NCBI GenBank assembly: GCA_029224185.1
Contig: CM055192.1
Span: 4,089,076 to 4,153,075, forward strand
Length of the DNA: 64,000 nucleotides
Direction: 5' to 3'
Source of the DNA: Karalla daura
Taxonomy: Eukaryota > Chordata > Actinopteri > Chaetodontiformes > Leiognathidae
This document shows, piece by piece, positions 21,247 through 33,129 of the stretch (positions within the stretch are counted from its first letter, which is position 1; each line of letters begins with the position of its first letter). Made by a program: the position numbers and the translations under genes. The notes under the pieces were generated by a model. That model was not told where the DNA came from. It ran no database searches and saw only the letters and a program-made list of their open reading frames with translations.

Positions 21247-24200
21247 ATATCTCAGCTCCAGGGTCAAATCCGGCATCGGGATTGCTTTTTCCAGTGAGCG
21301 TGGGCCACCCCGGAGGCGGCCCACACCCCAAATGGTGGGTTTGGGCTCGCTCGCTCGGGGTCGGGATCTCGGCCAAAACGACAGGTCCGGGGTAGTCGTT
21401 TTTTTCACTTTCGGCGAGCTTTAATATCTCAGCTCCAGGGTCAAATCCGGCATCGGGATTGCTTTTTCCAGTGAGCGTGGGCCACCCCGGAGGCGGCCCA
21501 CACCCCAAATGGTGGGTTTGGGCTCGCTCGCTCGGGGTCGGGATCTCGGCCAAAACGACAGGTCCGGGGTGGTCGTTTTTTTCACTTTCGGCGAGCTGTA
21601 ATATCTCAGCTCCAGGATCAAATCCGGCATCGGGATTGCGTTTTCAAGTGAGCGTGGGCCACCCCGGAGGCGGCTCACACCCCAAATGGTGGGTTTGGGC
21701 TTGCTCGCTCGGGGTCGGGATCTCGGCCAAGACGACTGTTCCGGGGTGGTCGTTTTTTTCCCTTTCGGCGAGCTTTAAAATCTCAGCTCCAGGATCAAAT
21801 GATCCTGGAGCTGAGATTTTAAAATCTCAGCTCCAGGATCAAATGATCCTGGAGCTGAGATTTTAAAGCTCGCCGAAAGTGAAAAAGTGAAAAAAACGAC
21901 CACCCCGGACCTGTCGTTTTTTTCCCTTTCGGCGAGCTTTAATATCTCAGCTCCAGGGTCAAATCCGGCATCGGGATTGCTTTTTCCAGTGAGCGTGGGC
22001 CACCCCGGAGGCGGCCCACACCCCAAATGGTGGGTTTGGGCTCGCTCGCTCGGGGTCGGGATCTCGGCCAAAACGACAGGTCCGGGGTAGTCGTTTTTTT
22101 CACTTTCGGCGAGCTTTAATATCTCAGCTCCAGGGTCAAATCCGGCATCGGGATTGCTTTTTCCAGTGAGCGTGGGCCACCCCGGAGGCGGCCCACACCC
22201 CAAATGGTGGGTTTGGGCTCGCTCGCTCGGGGTCGGGATCTCGGCCAAAACGACAGGTCCGGGGTGGTCGTTTTTTTCCCTTTCGGCGAGCTTTAATATC
22301 TCAGCTCCAGGGTCAAATCCGGCATCGGGATTGCTTTTTCCAGTGAGCGTGGGCCACCCCGGAGGCGGCCCACACCCCAAATGGTGGGTTTGGGCTCGCT
22401 CGCTCGGGGTCGGGATCTCGGCCAAAACGACAGGTCCGGGGTGGTCGTTTTTTTCACTTTCGGCGAGCTGTAATATCTCAGCTCCAGGGTCAAATCCGGC
22501 ATCGGGAATGCTTTTTCCAGTGAGCGTGGGCCACCCCGGAGGCGGCCCACACCCCAAATGGTGGGTTTGGGCTCGTTCGCTCGGGGTCGGGATCTCGGCC
22601 AAAACGACAGGTCCGGGGTGGTCGTTTTTTTCACTTTCGGCGAGCTTTTATATCTCAGCTCCAGGGTCAAATCCGGCATCGGGATTGCTTTTTCCAGTGA
22701 GCGTGGGCCACCCCGGAGGCGGCCCACACCCCAAATGGTGGGTTTGGGCTCGCTCGCTCGGGGTCGGGATCTCGGCCAAAACGACAGGTCCGGGGTGGTC
22801 GTTTTTTTCACTTTCGGCGAGCTTTAATATCTCAGCTCCAGGGTCAAATCCGGCATCGGGATTGCTTTTTCCAGTGAGCGTGGGCCACCCCGGAGGCGGC
22901 CCACACCCCAAATGGTGGGTTTGGGCTCGCTCGCTCGGGGTCGGGATCTCGGCCAAAACGACAGGTCCGGGGTGGTCGTTTTTTTCACTTTCGGCGAGCT
23001 GTAATATCTCAGCTCCAGGGTCAAATCCGGCATCGGGAATGCTTTTTCCAGTGAGCGTGGGCCACCCCGGAGGCGGCCCACACCCCAAATGGTGGGTTTG
23101 GGCTCGTTCGCTCGGGGTCGGGATCTCGGCCAAAACGACAGGTCCGGGGTGGTCGTTTTTTTCACTTTCGGCGAGCTTTTATATCTCAGCTCCAGGGTCA
23201 AATCCGGCATCGGGATTGCTTTTTCCAGTGAGCGTGGGCCACCCCGGAGGCGGCCCACACCCCAAATGGTGGGTTTGGGCTCGCTCGCTCGGGGTCGGGA
23301 TCTCGGCCAAAACGACAGGTCCGGGGTGGTCGTTTTTTTCACTTTCGGCGAGCTTTAATATCTCAGCTCCAGGGTCAAATCCGGCATCGGGATTGCTTTT
23401 TCCAGTGAGCGTGGGCCACCCCGGAGGCGGCCCACACCCCAAATGGTGGGTTTGGGCTCGCTCGCTCGGGGTCGGGATCTCGGCCAAAACGACAGGTCCA
23501 GGGTGGTCGTTTTTTTCACTTTCGGCGAGCTTTAATATCTCAGCTCCAGGGTCAAATCCGGCATCGGGATTGCTTTTTCCAGTGAGCGTGGGCCACCCCG
23601 GAGGCGGCCCACACCCCAAATGGTGGGTTTGGGCTCGCTCGCTCGGGGTCGGGATCTCGGCCAAAACGACAGGTCCGGGGTGGTCGTTTTTTTCACTTTC
23701 GGCGAGCTGTAATATCTCAGCTCCAGGGTCAAATCCGGCATCGGGATTGCTTTTTCCAGTGAGCGTGGGCCACCCCGGAGGCGGCCCACACCCCAAATGG
23801 TGGGTTTGGGCTCGCTCGCTCGGGGTCGGGATCTCGGCCAAAACGACAGGTCCGGGGTGGTCGTTTTTTTCACTTTCGGCGAGCTGTAATATCTCAGCTC
23901 CAGGATCAAATCCGGCATCAGGATTGCGTTTTCCAGTGAGCGTGGGCCACCCCGGAGGCGGCTCACACCCCAAATGGTGGGTTTGGGCTCGCTCGCTCGG
24001 GGTCGGGATCTCGGCCAAGACGACTGTTCCGGGGTGGTCGTTTTTTTCCCTTTCGGCGAGCTTTAATATCTCAGCTCCAGGGTCAAATCCGGCATCGGGA
24101 TTGCTTTTTCCAGTGAGCGTGGGCCACCCCGGAGGCGGCCCACACCCCAAATGGTGGGTTTGGGCTCGCTCGCTCGGGGTCGGGATGTCGGCCAAAACGA

Positions 24201-24692
24201 CAGGTCCGGGGTGGTCGTTTTTTTCACTTTCGGCGAGCTGTAATATCTCAGCTCCAGGGTCAAATCCGGCATCGGGATTGCTTTTTCCAGTGAGCGTGGG
24301 CCACCCCGGAGGCGGCCCACACCCCAAATGGTGGGTTTGGGCTCGCTCGCTCGGGGTCGGGATCTCGGCCAAAACGACAGGTCCGGGGTGGTCGTTTTTT
24401 TCACTTTCGGCGAGCTGTAATATCTCAGCTCCAGGATCAAATCCGGCATCAGGATTGCGTTTTCCAGTGAGCGTGGGCCACCCCGGAGGCGGCTCACACC
24501 CCAAATGGTGGGTTTGGGCTCGCTCGCTCGGGGTCGGGATCTCGGCCAAGACGACTGTTCCGGGGTGGTCGTTTTTTTCCCTTTCGGCGAGCTTTAATAT
24601 CTCAGCTCCAGGGTCAAATCCGGCATCGGGATTGCTTTTTCCAGTGAGCGTGGGCCACCCCGGAGGCGGCCCACACCCCAAATGGTGGGTTT
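21247..24692 (+). repeat. Third, partial copy of the 6.6-kb unit
   Basis: The order of unit types matches 2296-5697. The offset is 18951 before the 44-bp hairpin duplication and 18995 after it. It shares GGTCCAGGG (23500, matching 4505) and the B-unit pair 531 bp apart. It differs from copies 1 and 2 by GGGGTAGTCG at about 22087 and GATGTCGG near 24187. Matching ends near 24693 at a CTTGCTCG unit. Confidence 0.85.
21763..21926. repeat. Fold-back insertion 8 with duplicated 44-bp palindrome core
   Basis: The 44-bp palindrome core, from AAAATCTCAG to CTGAGATTTT, is present twice in tandem (21777-21820 and 21821-21864), making this copy 164 bp. Two adjacent perfect palindromes share the pattern and could form two stem-loops or one larger one. 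The 44 bp is not a multiple of three and ends the open frame that crosses it. It is the only such copy. Confidence 0.95.
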
Positions 24693-26705
24693 GGGCTTGC
24701 TCGCTCGGGGTCGGGATCTCGGCCAAAACGACAGGTCCGGGGTGGTCGTTTTTTTCACTTTCGGCGAGCTTTAATATCTCAGCTCCAGGGTCAAATCCGG
24801 CATCGGGATTGCTTTTTCCAGTGAGCGTGGGCCACCCCGGAGGCGGCTCACACCCCAAATGGTGGGTTTGGGCTCGCTCGCTCGGGGTCGGGATCTCGGC
24901 CAAAACGACAGGTCCGGGGTGGTCGTTTTTTTCACTTTCGGCGAGCTTTAATATCTCAGCTCCAGGGTCAAATCCGGCATCGGGATTGCTTTTTCCAGTG
25001 AGCGTGGGCCACCCTGGAGGCGGCCCACACCCCAAATGGTGGGTTTGGGCTCGTTCGCTCGGGGTCGGGATCTCGGCCAAAACGACAGGTCCGGGGTGGT
25101 CGTTTTTTTCACTTTCGGCGAGCTGTAATATCTCAGCTCCAGGGTCAAATCCGGCATCGGGATTGCTTTTTCCAGTGAGCGTGGGCCACCCCGGAGGCGG
25201 CCCACACCCCAAATGGTGGGTTTGGGCTCGCTCGCTCGGGGTCGGGATCTCGGCCAAAACGACAGGTCCGGGGTGGTCGTTTTTTTCACTTTCGGCGAGC
25301 TGTAATATCTCAGCTCCAGGGTCAAATCCGGCATCGGGATTGCTTTTTCCAGTGAGCGTGGGCCACCCCGGAGGCGGCCCACACCCCAAATGGTGGGTTT
25401 GGGCTCGCTCGCTCGGGGTCGGGATCTCGGCCAAAACGACAGGTCCGGGGTGGTCGTTTTTTTCACTTTCGGCGAGCTGTAATATCTCAGCTCCAGGGTC
25501 AAATCCGGCATCGGGAATGCTTTTTCCAGTGAGCGTGGGCCACCCCGGAGGCGGCCCACACCCCAAATGGTGGGTTTGGGCTCGTTCGCTCGGGGTCGGG
25601 ATCTCGGCCAAAACGACAGGTCCGGGGTGGTCGTTTTTTTCACTTTCGGCGAGCTTTTATATCTCAGCTCCAGGGTCAAATCCGGCATCGGGATTGCTTT
25701 TTCCAGTGAGCGTGGGCCACCCCGGAGGCGGCCCACACCCCAAATGGTGGGTTTGGGCTCGCTCGCTCGGGGTCGGGATCTCGGCCAAAACGACAGGTCC
25801 GGGGTAGTCGTTTTTTTCACTTTCGGCGAGCTTTAATATCTCAGCTCCAGGGTCAAATCCGGCATCGGGATTGCTTTTTCCAGTGAGCGTGGGCCACCCC
25901 GGAGGCGGCCCACACCCCAAATGGTGGGTTTGGGCTCGCTCGCTCGGGGTCGGGATCTCGGCCAAAACGACAGGTCCGGGGTGGTCGTTTTTTTCACTTT
26001 CGGCGAGCTTTTATATCTCAGCTCCAGGGTCAAATCCGGCATCGGGATTGCTTTTTCCAGTGAGCGTGGGCCACCCCGGAGGCGGCCCACACCCCAAATG
26101 GTGGGTTTGGGCTCGCTCGCTCGGGGTCGGGATCTCGGCCAAAACGACAGGTCCGGGGTGGTCGTTTTTTTCACTTTCGGCGAGCTGTAATATCTCAGCT
26201 CCAGGGTCAAATCCGGCATCGGGATTGCTTTTTCCAGTGAGCGTGGGCCACCCCGGAGGCGGCCCACACCCCAAATGGTGGGTTTGGGCTCGCTCGCTCG
26301 GGGTCGGGATCTCGGCCAAAACGACAGGTCCGGGGTGGTCGTTTTTTTCACTTTCGGCGAGCTGTAATATCTCAGCTCCAGGGTCAAATCCGGCATCGGG
26401 ATTGCTTTTTCCAGTGAGCGTGGGCCACCCCGGAGGCGGCCCACACCCCAAATGGTGGGTTTGGGCTCGCTCGCTCGGGGTCGGGATCTCGGCCAAAACG
26501 ACAGGTCCGGGGTGGTCGTTTTTTTCACTTTCGGCGAGCTGTAATATCTAAGCTCCAGGATCAAATCCGGCATCAGGATTGCGTTTTCCAGTGAGCGTGG
26601 GCCACCCCGGAGGCGGCTCACACCCCAAATGGTGGGTTTGGGCTCGCTCGCTCGGGGTCGGGATCTCGGCCAAGACGACTGTTCCGGGGTGGTCGTTTTT
26701 TTCCC

Positions 26706-26854
26706 TTTCGGCGAGCTTTAAAATCTCAGCTCCAGGATCAAATGATCCTGGAGCTGAGATTTTAGATCAAATGATCCTGGAGCTGAGATTTTAAAGCTCG
26801 CCGAAAGTGAAAAAGTGAAAAAAACGACCACCCCGGACCTGTCGTTTTTTTCCC
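26706..26854. repeat. Fold-back insertion 9 with 29-bp core duplication
   Basis: A 29-bp piece, from GATCAAATGATCC through GAGATTTTA, is tandemly repeated, giving 149 bp. Its B unit has the private change TATCTAAGCTCC (near 26549). Both features mark the 2,096-bp unit. Confidence 0.95.
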
Positions 26855-28801
26855 TTTCGGCGAGCTTTAATATCTCAGCTCCAGGGTCAAATCCGGCATC
26901 GGGATTGCTTTTTCCAGTGAGCGTGGGCCACCCCGGAGGCGGCCCACACCTCAAATGGTGGGTTTGGGCTCGCTCGCTCGGGGTCGGGATCTCGGCCAAA
27001 ACGACAGGTCCGGGGTGGTCGTTTTTTTCACTTTCGGCGAGCTTTAATATCTCAGCTCCAGGGTCAAATCCGGCATCGGGATTGCTTTTTCCAGTGAGCG
27101 TGGGCCACCCCGGAGGCGGCCCACACCCCAAATGGTGGGTTTGGGCTCGCTCGCTCGGGGTCGGGATCTCGGCCAAAACGACAGGTCCGGGGTGGTCGTT
27201 TTTTTCACTTTCGGCGAGCTGTAATATCTCAGCTCCAGGGTCAAATCCGGCATCGGGATTGCTTTTTCCAGTGAGCGTGGGCCACCCCGGAGGCGGCCCA
27301 CACCCCAAATGGTGGGTTTGGGCTCGCTCGCTCGGGGTCGGGATCTCGGCCAAAACGACAGGTCCGGGGTGGTCGTTTTTTTCACTTTCGGCGAGCTTTA
27401 ATATCTCAGCTCCAGGGTCAAATCCGGCATCGGGATTGCTTTTTCCAGTGAGCGTGGGCCACCCCGGAGGCGGCCCACACCCCAAATGGTGGGTTTGGGC
27501 TCGCTCGCTCGGGGTCGGGATCTCGGCCAAAACGACAGGTCCGGGGTGGTCGTTTTTTTCACTTTCGGCGAGCTTTAATATCTCAGCTCCAGGGTCAAAT
27601 CCGGCATCGGGAATGCTTTTTCCAGTGAGCGTGGGCCACCCCGGAGGCGGCCCACACCCCAAATGGTGGGTTTGGGCTCGCTCGCTCGGGGTCGGGATCT
27701 CGGCCAAAACGACAGGTCCGGGGTGGTCGTTTTTTTCACTTTCGGCGAGCTTTTATATCTCAGCTCCAGGGTCAAATCCGGCATCGGGATTGCTTTTTCC
27801 AGTGAGCGTGGGCCACCCCGGAGGCGGCCCACACCCCAAATGGTGGGTTTGGGCTCGCTCGCTCGGGGTCGGGATCTCGGCCAAAACGACAGGTCCGGGG
27901 TGGTCGTTTTTTTCACTTTCGGCGAGCTGTAATATCTCAGCTCCAGGGTCAAATCCGGCATCGGGATTGCTTTTTCCAGTGAGCGTGGGCCACCCCGGAG
28001 GCGGCCCACACCCCAAATGGTGGGTTTGGGCTCGCTCGCTCGGGGTCGGGATCTCGGCCAAAACGACAGGTCCGGGGTGGTCGTTTTTTTCACTTTCGGC
28101 GAGCTTTTATATCTCAGCTCCAGGGTCAAATCCGGCATCGGGATTGCTTTTTCCAGTGAGCGTGGGCCACCCCGGAGGCGGCCCACACCCCAAATGGTGG
28201 GTTTGGGCTCGCTCGCTCGGGGTCGGGATCTCGGCCAAAACGACAGGTCCGGGGTGGTCGTTTTTTTCACTTTCGGCGAGCTGTAATATCTCAGCTCCAG
28301 GGTCAAATCCGGCATCGGGATTGCTTTTTCCAGTGAGCGTGGGCCACCCCGGAGGCGGCCCACACCCCAAATGGTGGGTTTGGGCTCGCTCGCTCGGGGT
28401 CGGGATCTCGGCCAAAACGACAGGTCCGGGGTGGTCGTTTTTTTCACTTTCGGCGAGCTGTAATATCTCAGCTCCAGGGTCAAATCCGGCATCGGGATTG
28501 CTTTTTCCAGTGAGCGTGGGCCACCCCGGAGGCGGCCCACACCCCAAATGGTGGGTTTGGGCTCGCTCGCTCGGGGTCGGGATCTCGGCCAAAACGACAG
28601 GTCCGGGGTGGTCGTTTTTTTCACTTTCGGCGAGCTGTAATATCTAAGCTCCAGGATCAAATCCGGCATCAGGATTGCGTTTTCCAGTGAGCGTGGGCCA
28701 CCCCGGAGGCGGCTCACACCCCAAATGGTGGGTTTGGGCTCGCTCGCTCGGGGTCGGGATCTCGGCCAAGACGACTGTTCCGGGGTGGTCGTTTTTTTCC
28801 C

Positions 28802-28950
28802 TTTCGGCGAGCTTTAAAATCTCAGCTCCAGGATCAAATGATCCTGGAGCTGAGATTTTAGATCAAATGATCCTGGAGCTGAGATTTTAAAGCTCGCCGA
28901 AAGTGAAAAAGTGAAAAAAACGACCACCCCGGACCTGTCGTTTTTTTCCC
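28802..28950. repeat. Fold-back insertion 10 with 29-bp core duplication
   Basis: Counterpart of the copy at 26706, 2,096 bp on (11 x 177 + 149), with the same 29-bp duplication and the same TATCTAAGCTCC change upstream. Confidence 0.95.
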
Positions 28951-30897
28951 TTTCGGCGAGCTTTAATATCTCAGCTCCAGGGTCAAATCCGGCATCGGGA
29001 TTGCTTTTTCCAGTGAGCGTGGGCCACCCCGGAGGCGGCCCACACCTCAAATGGTGGGTTTGGGCTCGCTCGCTCGGGGTCGGGATCTCGGCCAAAACGA
29101 CAGGTCCGGGGTGGTCGTTTTTTTCACTTTCGGCGAGCTTTAATATCTCAGCTCCAGGGTCAAATCCGGCATCGGGATTGCTTTTTCCAGTGAGCGTGGG
29201 CCACCCCGGAGGCGGCCCACACCCCAAATGGTGGGTTTGGGCTCGCTCGCTCGGGGTCGGGATCTCGGCCAAAACGACAGGTCCGGGGTGGTCGTTTTTT
29301 TCACTTTCGGCGAGCTGTAATATCTCAGCTCCAGGGTCAAATCCGGCATCGGGATTGCTTTTTCCAGTGAGCGTGGGCCACCCCGGAGGCGGCCCACACC
29401 CCAAATGGTGGGTTTGGGCTCGCTCGCTCGGGGTCGGGATCTCGGCCAAAACGACAGGTCCGGGGTGGTCGTTTTTTTCACTTTCGGCGAGCTTTAATAT
29501 CTCAGCTCCAGGGTCAAATCCGGCATCGGGATTGCTTTTTCCAGTGAGCGTGGGCCACCCCGGAGGCGGCCCACACCCCAAATGGTGGGTTTGGGCTCGC
29601 TCGCTCGGGGTCGGGATCTCGGCCAAAACGACAGGTCCGGGGTGGTCGTTTTTTTCACTTTCGGCGAGCTTTAATATCTCAGCTCCAGGGTCAAATCCGG
29701 CATCGGGAATGCTTTTTCCAGTGAGCGTGGGCCACCCCGGAGGCGGCCCACACCCCAAATGGTGGGTTTGGGCTCGCTCGCTCGGGGTCGGGATCTCGGC
29801 CAAAACGACAGGTCCGGGGTGGTCGTTTTTTTCACTTTCGGCGAGCTTTTATATCTCAGCTCCAGGTTCAAATCCGGCATCGGGATTGCTTTTTCCAGTG
29901 AGCGTGGGCCACCCCGGAGGCGGCCCACACCCCAAATGGTGGGTTTGGGCTCGCTCGCTCGGGGTCGGGATCTCGGCCAAAACGACAGGTCCGGGGTGGT
30001 CGTTTTTTTCACTTTCGGCGAGCTGTAATATCTCAGCTCCAGGGTCAAATCCGGCATCGGGATTGCTTTTTCCAGTGAGCGTGGGCCACCCCGGAGGCGG
30101 CCCACACCCCAAATGGTGGGTTTGGGCTCGCTCGCTCGGGGTCGGGATCTCGGCCAAAACGACAGGTCCGGGGTGGTCGTTTTTTTCACTTTCGGCGAGC
30201 TTTTATATCTCAGCTCCAGGGTCAAATCCGGCATCGGGATTGCTTTTTCCAGTGAGCGTGGGCCACCCCGGAGGCGGCCCACACCCCAAATGGTGGGTTT
30301 GGGCTCGCTCGCTCGGGGTCGGGATCTCGGCCAAAACGACAGGTCCGGGGTGGTCGTTTTTTTCACTTTCGGCGAGCTGTAATATCTCAGCTCCAGGGTC
30401 AAATCCGGCATCGGGATTGCTTTTTCCAGTGAGCGTGGGCCACCCCGGAGGCGGCCCACACCCCAAATGGTGGGTTTGGGCTCGCTCGCTCGGGGTCGGG
30501 ATCTCGGCCAAAACGACAGGTCCGGGGTGGTCGTTTTTTTCACTTTCGGCGAGCTGTAATATCTCAGCTCCAGGGTCAAATCCGGCATCGGGATTGCTTT
30601 TTCCAGTGAGCGTGGGCCACCCCGGAGGCGGCCCACACCCCAAATGGTGGGTTTGGGCTCGCTCGCTCGGGGTCGGGATCTCGGCCAAAACGACAGGTCC
30701 GGGGTGGTCGTTTTTTTCACTTTCGGCGAGCTGTAATATCTAAGCTCCAGGATCAAATCCGGCATCAGGATTGCGTTTTCCAGTGAGCGTGGGCCACCCC
30801 GGAGGCGGCTCACACCCCAAATGGTGGGTTTGGGCTCGCTCGCTCGGGGTCGGGATCTCGGCCAAGACGACTGTTCCGGGGTGGTCGTTTTTTTCCC

Positions 30898-31046
30898 TTT
30901 CGGCGAGCTTTAAAATCTCAGCTCCAGGATCAAATGATCCTGGAGCTGAGATTTTAGATCAAATGATCCTGGAGCTGAGATTTTAAAGCTCGCCGAAAGT
31001 GAAAAAGTGAAAAAAACGACCACCCCGGACCTGTCGTTTTTTTCCC
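30898..31046. repeat. Fold-back insertion 11 with 29-bp core duplication
   Basis: Third copy in the 2,096-bp series, again with the 29-bp duplication, TATCTAAGCTCC before it and CACCTCAAAT after it. Confidence 0.95.
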
Positions 31047-32639
31047 TTTCGGCGAGCTTTAATATCTCAGCTCCAGGGTCAAATCCGGCATCGGGATTGC
31101 TTTTTCCAGTGAGCGTGGGCCACCCCGGAGGCGGCCCACACCTCAAATGGTGGGTTTGGGCTCGCTCGCTCGGGGTCGGGATCTCGGCCAAAACGACAGG
31201 TCCGGGGTGGTCGTTTTTTTCACTTTCGGCGAGCTTTAATATCTCAGCTCCAGGGTCAAATCCGGCATCGGGATTGCTTTTTCCAGTGAGCGTGGGCCAC
31301 CCCGGAGGCGGCCCACACCCCAAATGGTGGGTTTGGGCTCGCTCGCTCGGGGTCGGGATCTCGGCCAAAACGACAGGTCCGGGGTGGTCGTTTTTTTCAC
31401 TTTCGGCGAGCTGTAATATCTCAGCTCCAGGGTCAAATCCGGCATCGGGATTGCTTTTTCCAGTGAGCGTGGGCCACCCCGGAGGCGGCCCACACCCCAA
31501 ATGGTGGGTTTGGGCTCGCTCGCTCGGGGTCGGGATCTCGGCCAAAACGACAGGTCCGGGGTGGTCGTTTTTTTCACTTTCGGCGAGCTTTAATATCTCA
31601 GCTCCAGGGTCAAATCCGGCATCGGGATTGCTTTTTCCAGTGAGCGTGGGCCACCCCGGAGGCGGCCCACACCCCAAATGGTGGGTTTGGGCTCGCTCGC
31701 TCGGGGTCGGGATCTCGGCCAAAACGACAGGTCCGGGGTGGTCGTTTTTTTCACTTTCGGCGAGCTTTAATATCTCAGCTCCAGGGTCAAATCCGGCATC
31801 GGGAATGCTTTTTCCAGTGAGCGTGGGCCACCCCGGAGGCGGCCCACACCCCAAATGGTGGGTTTGGGCTCGTTCGCTCGGGGTCGGGATCTCGGCCAAA
31901 ACGACAGGTCCGGGGTGGTCGTTTTTTTCACTTTCGGCGAGCTTTTATATTTCAGCTCCAGGGTCAAATCCGGCATCGGGATTGCTTTTTCCAGTGAGCG
32001 TGGGCCACCCCGGAGGCGGCCCACACCCCAAATGGTGGGTTTGGGCTCGCTCGCTCGGGGTCGGGATCTCGGCCAAAACAACAGGTCCGGGGTGGTCGTT
32101 TTTTTCACTTTCGGCGAGCTGTAATATCTCAGCTCCAGGGTCAAATCCGGCATCGGGATTGCTTTTTCCAGTGAGCGTGGGCCACCCCGGAGGCGGCCCA
32201 CACCCCAAATGGTGGGTTTGGGCTCGCTCGCTCGGGGTCGGGATCTCGGCCAAAACGACAGGTCCGGGGTGGTCGTTTTTTTCACTTTCGGCGAGCTGTA
32301 ATATCTCAGCTCCAGGGTCAAATCCGGCATCGGGATTGCTTTTTCCAGTGAGCGTGGGCCACCCCGGAGGCGGCCCACACCCCAAATGGTGGGTTTGGGC
32401 TCGCTCGCTCGGGGTCGGGATCTCGGCCAAAACGACAGGTCCGGGGTGGTCGTTTTTTTCACTTTCGGCGAGCTGTAATATCTCAGCTCCAGGATCAAAT
32501 CCGGCATCAGGATTGCGTTTTCCAGTGAGCGTGGGCCACCCCGGAGGCGGCTCACACCCCAAATGGTGGGTTTGGGCTCGCTCGCTCGGGGTCGGGATCT
32601 CGGCCAAGACGACTGTTCCGGGGTGGTCGTTTTTTTCCC

Positions 32640-32759
32640 TTTCGGCGAGCTTTAAAATCTCAGCTCCAGGATCAAATGATCCTGGAGCTGAGATTTTAAA
32701 GCTCGCCGAAAGTGAAAAAGTGAAAAAAACGACCACCCCGGACCTGTCGTTTTTTTCCC
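32640..32759. repeat. Fold-back insertion 12
   Basis: Standard 120-bp form, without the 29-bp duplication, 1,742 bp after the previous copy. The two following units carry GGTCCAGGG, a CpG change. Confidence 0.95.
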
Positions 32760-33129
32760 TTTCGGCGAGCTTTAATATCTCAGCTCCAGGGTCAAATCCG
32801 GCATCGGGATTGCTTTTTCCAGTGAGCGTGGGCCACCCCGGAGGCGGCCCACACCCCAAATGGTGGGTTTGGGCTCGCTCGCTCGGGGTCGGGATCTCGG
32901 CCAAAACGACAGGTCCAGGGTGGTCGTTTTTTTCACTTTCGGCGAGCTTTAATATCTCAGCTCCAGGGTCAAATCCGGCATCGGGATTGCTTTTTCCAGT
33001 GAGCGTGGGCCACCCCGGAGGCGGCCCACACCCCAAATGGTGGGTTTGGGCTCGCTCGCTCGGGGTCGGGATCTCGGCCAAAACGACAGGTCCAGGGTGG
33101 TCGTTTTTTTCACTTTCGGCGAGCTTTAA

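Larger units (their letters stand above)
25830..31872 (+). repeat. 2,096-bp higher-order unit, about 2.9 copies
   Basis: Copies start near 25830, 27926 and 30022. The period is 11 x 177 + 149, the 149 being a hairpin with its extra 29 bp. Private marks are shared by all copies: TATCTAAGCTCC (26549, 28645, 30741) and CACCTCAAAT (26950, 29046, 31142). A lone difference, CCAGGTTCAAAT near 29867, is in copy 2 only. The third copy departs near 31873. Confidence 0.9.
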
